Source: Rhodobacterales bacterium | GTDB lineage: Bacteria > Pseudomonadota > Alphaproteobacteria > Rhodobacterales > Rhodobacteraceae | Assembly (NCBI GenBank): GCA_009993005.1 | Contig: JAACUH010000086.1 | Coordinates: 1-36,121 of the forward strand | Reading direction: 5' to 3' | Length of the DNA stretch: 36,121 nucleotides | Part shown: one piece after another, positions 9,223 through 17,520 of the stretch | Layout: each line of letters opens with the position of its first letter | Position numbering within the stretch: position 1 is the first letter of the stretch | Position numbers and translations under genes: made by a program | The notes under the pieces: generated by a model | What the model was told of the DNA's origin: nothing | Database searches by the model: none | Seen by the model: only the letters and a program-made list of their open reading frames with translations

Positions 9223-10002
9223 ATGAAGATCGCGACATTCAACATCAACGGGATCAAGGCGCGGATCGAGGCGCTGCCCGCCTGGCTGGGCGACGCCCAG
9301 CCCGATGTCGCGCTCTTGCAGGAGATCAAGTCGCAAGACGGGAGCTTTCCCCGCGCGCTGTTCGAGGATATGGGCTATAACGTTGAAACCCATGGGCAAA
9401 AGAGCTTCAACGGGGTCGCGATCCTGTCGAAACTGCCGCTCGAGGATGTGACGCGCGGCCTGCCGGGCGACGAGGGCGACGACCAGGCGCGCTGGATCGA
9501 GGCGACGGTGGTGGGGCGGCGCGCGGTGCGGCTGTGCGGGCTCTACCTGCCCAATGGCAACCCCGCGCCGGGGCCGAAATACGACTACAAGCTCGCCTGG
9601 ATGGACCGGATGGCGGCGCGCGTGGCGGTGCTGCTTGCCACCGAAGAGCCGGTGATCTTTGCGGGCGATTACAACGTGATCCCGCAGGCCGAGGATGCCG
9701 CGCGCCCAGAGGCCTGGCGCGAGGATGCGCTTTTTCGCCCCGAAAGCCGCGCCGCCTTTCGCCGGTTGCTGAACATGGGGCTGACCGAGGCGTTCCGCGC
9801 GCGGGTCAACGGGGCGGGGCACTACAGCTTCTGGGACTATCAGGCCGGCGCCTATGACCGCAACGACGGCATCCGCATCGACCACCATCTGCTGAGCCCG
9901 CAAGCGGCCGACCTGTTGCAGGACTGCTGGATCGAGGCGGATGTGCGCGGACGCGAAAAACCATCGGACCATGTGCCGGTCTGGGTCGAGATCGACGCCT
10001 AG
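9223..10002 (+). CDS. xth: Exodeoxyribonuclease III
   Basis: A 259-residue endonuclease/exonuclease/phosphatase-fold enzyme of base-excision repair, acting as AP endonuclease and 3' exonuclease. It starts MKIATFNINGIKAR and contains the metal-binding Glu34 in LLQEIK, GLYLPNGNPAPGPKYDYK, GDYNVIPQAED and the C-terminal SDHVPVW with the catalytic Asp-His. The upstream extension to 9190 lacks family residues; a GGGAG ribosome-binding site precedes the ATG at 9223. It converges with the FAD monooxygenase gene with only 6 bp between stops and no clear terminator. Confidence 0.95.
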   Translation: MKIATFNINGIKARIEALPAWLGDAQPDVALLQEIKSQDGSFPRALFEDMGYNVETHGQKSFNGVAILSKLPLEDVTRGLPGDEGDDQARWIEATVVGRRAVRLCGLYLPNGNPAPGPKYDYKLAWMDRMAARVAVLLATEEPVIFAGDYNVIPQAEDAARPEAWREDALFRPESRAAFRRLLNMGLTEAFRARVNGAGHYSFWDYQAGAYDRNDGIRIDHHLLSPQAADLLQDCWIEADVRGREKPSDHVPVWVEIDA

Positions 10003-10008
10003 GCCGCC

Positions 10009-11211
10009 TCAGCCGCGCGTCACGTCATGGCCATAGAGCCAGTCCATCCGCCGCAGGAACAGCCCCGGCGACACCCGGCTCACCGCCCGCAAGGCGGCGT
10101 GCGAGGCGAACCGGCGCAGACCGGCGAGGTGATAGTTGACCGCATTGGCATTGGCGCCGTTGATCGCGCGCACCACCCGGTCGCGCCGCAGAGCCTGGTA
10201 GCGGGCGAGCGCGGCGGGCAGGTCGGCGCTGCGATCGCAGCAGGTCGCCAGCACATAGGCATCCTCGATGGCGAGGTTCGCGCCCTGCGCCAGAAACGGC
10301 AGCGTCGGATGCGCGGCATCGCCCAGAATGGCGCAGGCCTCGCCATGCCAGCGCGCCGCGACCGGGTGGCGAAAGAGGCCCCAGAGCCGCACATCCGTCA
10401 CCTTGTCGAGCAGGGCGCGCAGGTCGGGGCACAGATCGGCAAAGGCCGCCTGGAACGCCGCGGGCGTGTCGGTATTCGTCCAGCCTTCGGGCGACCAGTC
10501 GTCCTGTTCGCGCACCGCCACGATGTTGAGCCGCCCCCGCGTGAGCGGATAGGTGACCACATGCCGCCCGGGCGCCATCCAGATCCGCGCGACGGGCGGC
10601 GCGTCATGGGCGATGACCGCGCGCCAGGCGACCTGCCGGGTAAAGAATGCCTTGGCCTCGCCGTTGAGCGCCGGGCGCATGAGCGAATGCAGCCCGTCCG
10701 CGCCAACCGTCAGGTCGGCTTGCGGCATCGCGCCATGGGCCAGGGTGATCGCCCCCGCCGCATCGACGCCCACCACCTTTGCCCCGGTGCGCAGCGTCAC
10801 CCCGGCATCGCAGGCTGCCGTGAGCAGGATGTCGATCAGTTCGGCGCGATGCAGGAAACGGTAGGGTTGTCCGGTCAGGCGGGTCAGGTCGAACTGCGCA
10901 ATCGTGCGCCCGGTGAGCGCATCGGTCGGCTCTACCCTCTGCGCGCGGATCCCGGCCATATGCAGCACATTGGTCAGACCCAGCGCGCCCAGCGGCGCCG
11001 CGCCATTGGGGGCGAGTTGCAGGCCCGCGCCGACCTCGGTGATCGCGGCGGCCTGTTCGAGCACCGTGACATCGGCCCCGCCCCGGGCAAAGGCCAGCGC
11101 AGCCGTGAGCCCGCCGATCCCGCCGCCCACGATCGTGACGCGGCGACCGGCGTTATGACCGGCGCTATGGCGGGCCTCAGTCGTCGCGGTGGACCTTTTC
11201 GCGGCGTTCAT
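10009..11211 (-). CDS. FAD-dependent monooxygenase (salicylate hydroxylase-like)
   Basis: A 400-residue class A flavoprotein monooxygenase. The Rossmann motif VTIVGGGIGGLTAALAFARGG is at about 25-45, with the following acidic residue in VLEQA. The second FAD-binding motif GDAAHPTLPFLAQGANLAIED is in the C-terminal third. Such enzymes hydroxylate aromatic rings with NAD(P)H; the substrate cannot be told. The ATG overlaps the last 35 bases of dksA, and no start fits better closer to the Rossmann fold, so the two genes are probably co-transcribed and coupled. Confidence 0.86.
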   Translation of the reverse strand: MNAAKRSTATTEARHSAGHNAGRRVTIVGGGIGGLTAALAFARGGADVTVLEQAAAITEVGAGLQLAPNGAAPLGALGLTNVLHMAGIRAQRVEPTDALTGRTIAQFDLTRLTGQPYRFLHRAELIDILLTAACDAGVTLRTGAKVVGVDAAGAITLAHGAMPQADLTVGADGLHSLMRPALNGEAKAFFTRQVAWRAVIAHDAPPVARIWMAPGRHVVTYPLTRGRLNIVAVREQDDWSPEGWTNTDTPAAFQAAFADLCPDLRALLDKVTDVRLWGLFRHPVAARWHGEACAILGDAAHPTLPFLAQGANLAIEDAYVLATCCDRSADLPAALARYQALRRDRVVRAINGANANAVNYHLAGLRRFASHAALRAVSRVSPGLFLRRMDWLYGHDVTRG

Positions 11212-11599
11212 GCCGTTCCTGTGCCTCGAGGCTCATGGTGGCAATCGGGCGCGCGTCGAGCCGCTTGAGGCTGATCGGCTCGCCGGTGATCTCGCAATAG
11301 CCGTATTCGCCCTCGTCGATCCGGCGCAAGGCAGCGTCGATCTTGGACACCAGCTTACGCTGGCGGTCGCGGGTGCGCAACTCGATCGAGCGGTCGGTTT
11401 CCTCGGACGCGCGGTCGGCGATATCGGGGATGTTGCGGGTCTGGTCCTTCATCCCGGCGACGGTGTCGCGGCTGTCGGACATCAGGTCCGCCTTCCACTG
11501 GATCAGCTTGCGGCGGAAATATTCGAGCTGACGGTCGTTCATGAACGGCTCGTCCTCGGCAGGACTGTAGTCGTCCGGCAGGAAAACCTCGGCTTTCAT
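11177..11599 (-). CDS. dksA: RNA polymerase-binding transcription factor DksA
   Basis: A 140-residue DksA/TraR protein that enters the RNA polymerase secondary channel and, with ppGpp, reprograms transcription in starvation. It has the coiled-coil (about 20-90) with the tip residues IPDIADRASEE, including the functional Asp-Arg-Ala. The zinc-finger region near YGYCEITGEPISLKRLDARP retains one cysteine: the other three ligand positions are Thr, Ser and Ala. One-cysteine DksA proteins that still work are known from Rhodobacter sphaeroides. The start at 11599 (MKAEVF) has a GGGAG ribosome-binding site; the frame continues 20 codons upstream without family similarity. Confidence 0.93.
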   Translation of the reverse strand: MKAEVFLPDDYSPAEDEPFMNDRQLEYFRRKLIQWKADLMSDSRDTVAGMKDQTRNIPDIADRASEETDRSIELRTRDRQRKLVSKIDAALRRIDEGEYGYCEITGEPISLKRLDARPIATMSLEAQERHERREKVHRDD

Positions 11600-11732
11600 G
11601 TCTGCTCCCTCTGTCCCGCCAAAGGCTGGCATGTCCAGGTTACCAGTCATCCGGCGCACCCCTCTGATTGGCGCTGCAATACTCTGTTGCTTTCAGAGTG
11701 TCACCCCCCGATTTCCGTGTTGTGATGCCGCG

Positions 11733-11760
11733 TTGCGGCTGCCGGCCCGCGTGCTAGGCT
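11733..11760 (+). promoter_or_regulatory. Candidate sigma-70 promoter for moxR-type gene
   Basis: TTGCGG (11733-11738) and TAGGCT (11755-11760) are 16 bases apart, 33 bases before the ATPase ATG, within the 194-bp gap shared with dksA. The position and hexamers are plausible for a housekeeping promoter. Confidence 0.4.
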
Positions 11761-11793
11761 CGCGTCCGGAACAGGCAGAAGGATGGCCCCGTC

Positions 11794-12633
11794 ATGCATT
11801 TCAGCGGCACGCAGAGCTATGTCGTCTCGGACGATCTGGCGATCGCGGTCAATGCGGCGGTGACGCTGGAACGCCCGCTGCTGGTCAAGGGCGAGCCGGG
11901 CACCGGCAAGACCGAACTGGCCCGCCAGGTCGCCGCAGCGCTGGGGATGCCGTTGATCGAATGGCATGTGAAATCAACCACGCGCGCGCAGCAGGGGCTT
12001 TATGAATATGACGCGGTAGGCCGGCTGCGCGACAGCCAGTTGGGCGATGCGCGGGTGCATGACGTGCGCAACTACCTGCGCCGCGGCAAGCTGTGGGAGG
12101 CCTTTGCCGCGCCCGGCCGGGTGGTTCTGCTGATCGACGAGATCGACAAGGCCGATATCGAGTTTCCCAATGACCTGTTGCAGGAGCTCGACCGGATGGA
12201 GTTCCACATCTACGAGACCGGCGAGACGGTGCGCGCCGCCCACCGGCCTGTGGTCATCATCACCTCGAACAATGAAAAGGAGCTGCCCGACGCCTTTCTG
12301 CGGCGCTGTTTCTTTCATTACATCCGTTTTCCCGACGCCGAGACGCTCGCGCGCATCGTCGCGGTCCACCATCCCGGCATCAAGGAGGCGTTGCTGAGCA
12401 CCGCGCTGGCGCAATTCATGGCGCTGCGCGATACACCGGGTCTGCGCAAGAAACCCTCGACCTCGGAGATGCTCGACTGGCTCAAGCTGCTGCTCGCCGA
12501 GGACCTGAGCGCCGAGGATCTGCGCCAGGAGGCGGGCGCGATCCTGCCCCGGCTGCATGGCGCGCTGATCAAGAACGAACAGGACGTGCACCTGTTCGAA
12601 CGGCTGGCCTTTGCCGCGCGCGGGCGGCGCTGA
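11794..12633 (+). CDS. MoxR-family AAA+ ATPase
   Basis: A 279-residue AAA+ ATPase. Walker A is GEPGTGKT (33-40), Walker B LLIDEIDKAD (112-121), sensor 1 lies in ITSNNEKELPDAFLRRC, and the C-terminal lid domain follows. MoxR ATPases act as chaperones that, with a VWA-domain partner, mature or activate metalloenzymes or membrane complexes. The VWA partner is encoded about 1.9 kb downstream at 14535, with a DUF2927 lipoprotein and a small membrane protein between. No client enzyme is visible in the window. Confidence 0.93.
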   Translation: MHFSGTQSYVVSDDLAIAVNAAVTLERPLLVKGEPGTGKTELARQVAAALGMPLIEWHVKSTTRAQQGLYEYDAVGRLRDSQLGDARVHDVRNYLRRGKLWEAFAAPGRVVLLIDEIDKADIEFPNDLLQELDRMEFHIYETGETVRAAHRPVVIITSNNEKELPDAFLRRCFFHYIRFPDAETLARIVAVHHPGIKEALLSTALAQFMALRDTPGLRKKPSTSEMLDWLKLLLAEDLSAEDLRQEAGAILPRLHGALIKNEQDVHLFERLAFAARGRR

Positions 12634-12979
12634 TTCGTGTCGCCCCGATTGTGTTGCAAAGCCGGCAACAGTGTCAGATCAACATCTTGCGGCCCGATTT
12701 TCATCCACCACTAAGCTCCTGCGCCATCCGCGCAACAATGGCAGACAACCATGCCGATTGTTGCGACAGCGCGTGATTTTATCCCGGCGTTAACGGCACA
12801 TTCACCCGCAACGGGTTAGGGGTGTGGTCTTGTCATTGCCCCATTGTTTCCGCAACCGGGCCGCACTCCGTTGGCATGTCGGGGTCGAGGAACGAGGAGT
12901 GACAGATGACCGAGGCCTACATGCCCGTCGCAGCGGCCGGTGCGCGCGCCGCCGCAACACGATTTTGCCGGTCTGCCGC
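12634..12979. other. 346-bp gap with GCAACA dyads and a small leader ORF
   Basis: Between the ATPase and the DUF2927 gene. It holds two dyads that share the half-site GCAACA: TGTTGC/GCAACA at 12652-12670 and a longer, nearly perfect stem at 12731-12765 with an 8-base loop. Neither is followed by a T-run, so neither is a convincing terminator. A 25-codon ORF with a strong ribosome-binding site occupies the last 75 bases. No tRNA or other RNA gene was recognised. Confidence 0.5.
12731..12765. repeat. Inverted repeat, 13-14 bp arms
   Basis: Arms CGCAACAATGGCA (12731-12743) and TGCCGATTGTTGCG (12752-12765) pair with a single bulged base around an 8-base loop. It could be an RNA hairpin after the ATPase gene or a protein-binding site. 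Confidence 0.55.
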
Positions 12980-12983
12980 ATGA
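12906..12983 (+). CDS. Possible 25-aa leader peptide coupled to DUF2927 gene
   Basis: An ORF of 25 codons beginning MTEAYMPVAAAGARAA. It is preceded by a strong GAGGAG ribosome-binding site and its stop overlaps the next gene's ATG in an ATGA junction (12980-12983). The DUF2927 start has no ribosome-binding site of its own, so translation of this ORF would explain how that gene is reached. The peptide shows no recognised motif. It could equally be the 5' part of an untranslated leader. Confidence 0.4.
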   Translation: MTEAYMPVAAAGARAAATRFCRSAA

Positions 12984-14350
12984 GCCGCCGACTGCGCCGA
13001 CTAGCCGTGATCGCGCTGGCCACGATGTCGGCCTGCACCCCCATGCCGCCCGAGGCGCCGCCCTCGCGCGCGCTCTCCATGACAGAGAGCCTGCCGCCGA
13101 TGCGCGACTTCGGTATCGCACAGGCCCCGGCGCCCGCGCGCGCCAATGCCGAGATCGCGCAGGATTTCCTCGACCTCGCCTTCCGGATGGAGAGCGGCCG
13201 CGCCGTGCCGGTGATGACCCGCTTTGTCGCGCCGGTCTCGGTGCGCGTCACCGGTGACGTGCCGGCGAGCCTCGTGCCCGACCTGCGCGCGCTGCTCGGC
13301 CGGCTGCGCAACGAGGCGGAGATCGACATCTTTCTCACCGGCGCGCCCGATGCCAATATCGTGATCGAGGCGATCCCGCGCGATGTGCTGCAACGCGCCG
13401 TGCCGCGCGCCGCCTGTTTCGTGGTGCCCCGCGTGGCGAGTTGGGAGGAGTTCAAGACCGCCCGCCGCACCCCGCAGGTGGACTGGACCACGCTCACCCG
13501 GCGCGACCGCGCGGCGATCTTCGTGCCCTCGGACGTCGCCCCGCAAGAGATCCGCGATTGCCTGCATGAAGAGCTCGCGCAGGCGCTCGGCCCGCTCAAC
13601 GACCTCTACCGCCTGCCCGATTCGGTGTTCAACGACGACAACATCCATGCGGTGCTGACCGGCTTCGACATGCTGATCCTGCGGGCCTATTATTCCCCCG
13701 AACTGCGCAACGGCATGACCCGGGGCGAGGTCGCCGTGCGGCTCCCCGCGCTGCTTGCCCGGCTCAATCCGGCGGGCGAACGGCCGGCCTCGGGCCCGAT
13801 CAACGACACCTCGCGCGACTGGATCGACGCGGTCGAACTGGCCTTGTCCGCCGGCCCCGCCCCCGCACGCAAACGGCAGGCGGCGGAAGAGGCGATCAAC
13901 CTGGCCCGCGCCTACGGCTGGGACGGGCCGCGCCGCGGCTTTGCCCTCTACGCCTATGGGCGGCTGCAGGTGGGCAATGACCCCGACGTGGCGCTGGCCT
14001 CCTTTGCCGAAGCCGCGCGCACCTACCGCGCCGCGCCGCTGACCCAGATCCACGAGGCCACGGTCGCGGTGCAGCTTGCCGCCTTTGCGCTGAGTTCGGG
14101 CGATGCCGAGAACACGCTGTCACTGGTCGAACGCGCGATCCCCGTCGCCGCCGGGCACGAGAACGCGTCCCTGCTCGCGACGCTCATGATGTTCCGCGCC
14201 GAGGCGCTCGACCTGCAAGGGCGCAGCGCCGAAGCGGCCGCGGTGCGGCTGGACAGTCTGGGATGGGCGCGCTACGGCTTCGGCTCTGAACGCAACGTCC
14301 GGGCCAGATTGCGCGAAATCGCGAGCCTGAACCCGCGCAACCGGGGCTGA
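12980..14350 (+). CDS. DUF2927-domain lipoprotein
   Basis: A 456-residue protein with a basic N-terminus, a hydrophobic stretch and a lipobox-like MSAC (about residues 16-19), so probably an exported lipoprotein. The DUF2927 region (about 50-270) includes QDFLDLAFRMESGR and IRDCLHEELAQALGPLNDLYRLPDSVFNDDN, typical of this Rhodobacterales family, some members of which have zincin-like His-Glu signatures (here CLHEELAQ). The C-terminal part (about 290-450) looks like TPR-type helical repeats. Function is unknown. It sits between the MoxR and VWA genes, hinting at a shared complex. The frame is open upstream, but the start is set by the signal sequence. Confidence 0.8.
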   Translation: MSRRLRRLAVIALATMSACTPMPPEAPPSRALSMTESLPPMRDFGIAQAPAPARANAEIAQDFLDLAFRMESGRAVPVMTRFVAPVSVRVTGDVPASLVPDLRALLGRLRNEAEIDIFLTGAPDANIVIEAIPRDVLQRAVPRAACFVVPRVASWEEFKTARRTPQVDWTTLTRRDRAAIFVPSDVAPQEIRDCLHEELAQALGPLNDLYRLPDSVFNDDNIHAVLTGFDMLILRAYYSPELRNGMTRGEVAVRLPALLARLNPAGERPASGPINDTSRDWIDAVELALSAGPAPARKRQAAEEAINLARAYGWDGPRRGFALYAYGRLQVGNDPDVALASFAEAARTYRAAPLTQIHEATVAVQLAAFALSSGDAENTLSLVERAIPVAAGHENASLLATLMMFRAEALDLQGRSAEAAAVRLDSLGWARYGFGSERNVRARLREIASLNPRNRG

Positions 14351-14354
14351 CACG

Positions 14355-14525
14355 ATGATTTATCCGCTGGCAGGGCTGCTGATCGGCGCGGTCCTTGGGG
14401 CCATCAGCGCGCGGATGCGCGGGGGCCGGGCGCTTGACATGCTGCAATGGGCGGCGGTCTTTGCCATCATCTTCGGCGTGCTGGGCATGTTCGCGCTGAT
14501 CTTCATCGAGCGCAGCATGGCCTGA
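14355..14525 (+). CDS. Small conserved-looking membrane protein (56 aa)
   Basis: MIYPLAGLLIGAVLGAISAR opens a 56-residue protein with two predicted transmembrane helices (about 3-19 and 31-51) joined by the basic/polar loop RMRGGRALDMLQ. It begins 4 bp after the DUF2927 stop and ends 9 bp before the VWA start, so it fits tightly inside the operon. No function is known. The tight packing and clean membrane topology argue that it is a real gene. Confidence 0.72.
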   Translation: MIYPLAGLLIGAVLGAISARMRGGRALDMLQWAAVFAIIFGVLGMFALIFIERSMA

Positions 14526-14534
14526 GGCAGCGCG

Positions 14535-15722
14535 ATGTTCCTGCCCTTTCTCGCGGCGTTGCGGCAGGGCGGAGTGGCGGTGTCGCTGCGCGAATACCTG
14601 AGCTTTCTCGCGGCCCTGCGGGCCGGCCTCGCGACACATGACCCCGAAGGCTTCTACCACCTCGCGCGCTGCACGCTGGTCAAGGACGAAGGCCAGATCG
14701 ACCGGTTCGACCGCGCCTTTGCGACTGCCTTCGGCGGGCTCGCTCAGATCACGCCGCAGCAGGTGCGCGACGCGCTCGCCCTGCCCGATGACTGGCTGCG
14801 CAAGCTGACCGAGAAAAATCTGACCGATGCCGAAAAGGCCGGGATCGCGGCGCTGGGCGGGTTCGACGCGCTGATGGAGGCGCTGCGCGACCGCCTGCGC
14901 GAACAGCAGGGGCGGCATCAGGGCGGGTCGAAGTGGATCGGCACCGCCGGCACCTCGCCCTTTGGCGCGCAGGGCTACAACCCCGAGGGTGTGCGCATCG
15001 GGCAGGAGACCGGGCGCGAGGGCCGCGCGGTCAAGGTCTGGGACCGGCGCGTGTTCCGCGACCTCGACGACAGCGGAGAGCTTGGCACACGCGCCATCAA
15101 GGTCGCGCTGCGCCGCCTGCGGCACTGGGCCCGCGACGGCGCGACAGAAGAGCTCGACCTCGACGGCACGATCCGCGCCACGGCCGCGCAAGGCTGGCTC
15201 GATGTGCAGACCCGCCCCGTGCGGCGCAACGCGGTCAAGGTCTTGCTGTTTCTCGATGTCGGCGGGTCGATGAACCGCCATGTCGCGCAGGTCGAAACTC
15301 TGTTTTCCGCCGCCCGCCACGCCTTTGCCCATCTCGAACAGTTCTATTTCCACAATTGCCTCTACGAAGGCGTCTGGCGCGACAATCGCCGCCGCTGGGA
15401 TGCGCAGACCCCGACCGATGAGGTGCTTCACCGCTACGGGTCTGATTACAAATGCATCTTTGTCGGCGACGCGCATATGTCGCCCTATGAGATCAGCCAT
15501 GCCGGTGGCGCCAATGAGCATTGGAATGCCGAGGCGGGCGCCGTCTGGCTCAACCGCGCCCGCGACCAATGGCCCGCGCATCTGTGGATCAACCCGATGG
15601 AGCAGCGGCTGTGGGAGCACAGCCCGTCGGTCGGCATGATCCGCGCTCTCTTTGGCGGTGACCGGATGGTGCCGCTGACCCTGCGCGGCCTCGACGACGG
15701 AATGCGTCAACTCGGACGTTAG
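14535..15722 (+). CDS. VWA-domain protein, CoxE-like, partner of MoxR ATPase
   Basis: A 395-residue protein with a helical N-terminal region (1-130) and a von Willebrand A domain from about 232. The metal-ion site region reads LLFLDVGGSM (237-246): the first Asp (241) and last Ser (245) of the usual DxSxS remain, but the middle Ser is Gly. Later conserved segments are FYFHNCLYEGVW and YKCIFVGDAHMSPYEI. VWA proteins of this kind work with MoxR ATPases to insert cofactors or assemble complexes. It ends the ATPase-lipoprotein-membrane protein-VWA set. Confidence 0.88.
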   Translation: MFLPFLAALRQGGVAVSLREYLSFLAALRAGLATHDPEGFYHLARCTLVKDEGQIDRFDRAFATAFGGLAQITPQQVRDALALPDDWLRKLTEKNLTDAEKAGIAALGGFDALMEALRDRLREQQGRHQGGSKWIGTAGTSPFGAQGYNPEGVRIGQETGREGRAVKVWDRRVFRDLDDSGELGTRAIKVALRRLRHWARDGATEELDLDGTIRATAAQGWLDVQTRPVRRNAVKVLLFLDVGGSMNRHVAQVETLFSAARHAFAHLEQFYFHNCLYEGVWRDNRRRWDAQTPTDEVLHRYGSDYKCIFVGDAHMSPYEISHAGGANEHWNAEAGAVWLNRARDQWPAHLWINPMEQRLWEHSPSVGMIRALFGGDRMVPLTLRGLDDGMRQLGR

Positions 15723-15805
15723 GGCCTTGTCCACGCTCACGACCGGGGCCACTGATGACATCATGTCCCGACCCCGCGACGCTTGGGCAGAACAGGCAGG
15801 CGAAC

Positions 15806-16168
15806 ATGCGGCAGACGATCGCATCCTTCTGGCGTGACCACCGGACCCTGCTGCTGGCCTTCGGCGCGACGCTGGCTGTCACGCTCTATTTCATGGTCCG
15901 GCTGATCGTCGTGACCCTCTACTGGGCCAATCCGGCGCATCACGACGTCACCATCGCGGCCTGGATGACACCCGGCTACATCGCCCGATCCTACCAGCTC
16001 GCACCGCATGTGCTGTTCGAGGCGATTGGCTATGGTCCGGCCCCCGGCGACCCGCGCAGCCTGCGCCAGATCGCCGATGAAACCGGACGCAGCGTCGATG
16101 ATATCGCTGAGGCGATCCGCACCGCCATCGCCACAGCCCGCGCCACCCCTCCGGCCGCGACCCCATGA
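15806..16168 (+). CDS. Small membrane protein of unknown function
   Basis: A 120-residue protein, MRQTIASFWRDH onward, with one strong transmembrane helix at about 13-37 and a soluble C-terminal part containing an HTH-like stretch (SLRQIADETGRSVDDIAEAIRTA). The stop overlaps the DedA start in an ATGA junction, so the two are co-translated. The frame extends 17 codons further upstream to 15755; the ATG at 15806 is preferred because the hydrophobic protein starts here with a purine-rich site before it. No family name is recognised. Confidence 0.7.
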   Translation: MRQTIASFWRDHRTLLLAFGATLAVTLYFMVRLIVVTLYWANPAHHDVTIAAWMTPGYIARSYQLAPHVLFEAIGYGPAPGDPRSLRQIADETGRSVDDIAEAIRTAIATARATPPAATP

Positions 16169-16779
16169 CCGAACAGCTGCTGGAACTGATCCCGGTCTAT
16201 GGTGTCTGGCTGATGTTCGGCGTCACCTTCTTCAGTTGCCTGGCCTTGCCTGTCCCGGCGAGCATCGTGATGCTGACGGCGGGCGGGCTTGCGGCCAGCG
16301 GCGATCTCGCCATCGACGAGGTCGCCCTCGGGGCCTTTGTCGGCGCGGTCATCGGCGATCAGGCGGGCTATGCGCTGGGCCGTCGTGGCGCAGAACGGTT
16401 GATCGCCCGTCTGCGCGCAAGGCCCGCCCGCGCTGCGGTCATCGACCGCGCCTTCACCCTGCTGCAAAGGCGGGGCAGGCTTGGCGTCTTTCTCAGCCGC
16501 TGGCTGTTCAGCCCGCTTGGCCCCTGGATCAACTTTGCCGCCGGAGCCTCCGCGATGCCCTGGCGTGCCTTCACGCTGGCGGGCCTGGCCGGAGAGACCG
16601 TCTGGGTCGGGCTCTATGTCGGTCTCGGCTACGGCTTTGCCGACCGGGTTGTCGCCTTGAGCCAGATCGGCGGGACGCTGACTGGCGCACTGGCGGCGGG
16701 CGCGGTGGCGCTGGCGCTGGGCCTGTCCCTGCACCGCACCATGCTCGCGCGTCGTCGTGGCGGGGATTTGACCGTCTGA
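16165..16779 (+). CDS. DedA/SNARE-associated family membrane protein
   Basis: A 204-residue polytopic protein. DedA proteins are proton-coupled lipid-handling transporters, several acting as undecaprenyl-phosphate or phospholipid flippases. The family pattern is visible: an N-terminal re-entrant segment with FFSCLALPVPASIVML (22-37), GAVIGDQAGYALGRRGAERL, and the conserved FLSRWLFSPLGPWINFAAG in the second half. It overlaps the upstream small membrane gene by 4 bp. No specific substrate can be assigned. Confidence 0.87.
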   Translation: MTEQLLELIPVYGVWLMFGVTFFSCLALPVPASIVMLTAGGLAASGDLAIDEVALGAFVGAVIGDQAGYALGRRGAERLIARLRARPARAAVIDRAFTLLQRRGRLGVFLSRWLFSPLGPWINFAAGASAMPWRAFTLAGLAGETVWVGLYVGLGYGFADRVVALSQIGGTLTGALAAGAVALALGLSLHRTMLARRRGGDLTV

Positions 16780-16817
16780 CGCTTGCCCTGCCACCCCGCC
16801 GACCCCATATCCCGCAG

Positions 16818-17507
16818 ATGTTCAAGCTCACCCCGATCCTGCTGGCGATCCTCTATGCTGTGGTGCTCTACCTCTTTTCCGCCCGTCGCACCGCGCGCGA
16901 GCTTGACGCCAGATCCACCGAACTGGCCGATCCGACGCTGCGGCGGCTGACCGACCGGATGGCGCAGGCGCTCGATATCGCGCGGATCAAGGTGCATATC
17001 TACGAGATCGCCCCGGTCAACGGGCTGGCCGCCCCCGACGGGCGGATCTTCATCACCCGCGGCTTTTACGACAAATACCGCGCGGGCCAGGTCACCGCGC
17101 CGGAAATGGCCAGCGTGATCGCGCATGAACTGGGCCATGTGGCGCTTGGACACACACGCCGGCGGATGATCGACTTTTCCGGCCAGAATGCGGTGCGCAC
17201 GGCGCTGGCGATGCTGCTCAACCGCTTTCTGCCCGGTGTGGGCTTCTGGATCGCGTCCTTCCTGATGACGCTGGTCGCCGCGCGCCTGTCACGCAAGGAC
17301 GAATACGAGGCCGACGCCTATGCCTCGGCGCTGCTGGTCAAGGCCGGCATCGGCACCGCGCCGCAGAAATCCCTGTTCCAGAAGCTCGAAACACTCACCG
17401 GCGCAAATGGCGCCACCCCGCCCGCCTGGCTGCTCAGCCACCCGAAAACCCCCGACCGCATCGCCGCGATCGAGGCGAACGAGGCCGCCTGGCAGACCCG
17501 CCTCTGA
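16818..17507 (+). CDS. M48 family zinc metallopeptidase
   Basis: A 229-residue membrane-anchored peptidase. One N-terminal helix (about 4-20) precedes the catalytic domain with HELGHVALGH (103-112), third zinc ligand in RKDEYEADAYA, and the C-terminal SHPKTPDRIAAIE typical of M48. A hydrophobic hairpin lies between the zinc motifs. Such HtpX/Oma1-like enzymes degrade damaged membrane proteins. The start at 16818 begins the signal anchor; the long frame upstream overlaps DedA and is spurious. Confidence 0.9.
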   Translation: MFKLTPILLAILYAVVLYLFSARRTARELDARSTELADPTLRRLTDRMAQALDIARIKVHIYEIAPVNGLAAPDGRIFITRGFYDKYRAGQVTAPEMASVIAHELGHVALGHTRRRMIDFSGQNAVRTALAMLLNRFLPGVGFWIASFLMTLVAARLSRKDEYEADAYASALLVKAGIGTAPQKSLFQKLETLTGANGATPPAWLLSHPKTPDRIAAIEANEAAWQTRL

Positions 17508-17520
17508 CGCGCCGCGCCCC

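Noticed and set aside
14184-15824. A 546-codon minus-strand frame
   Set aside because: It is antisense to the VWA and DUF2927 genes and has the biased composition of a shadow frame.
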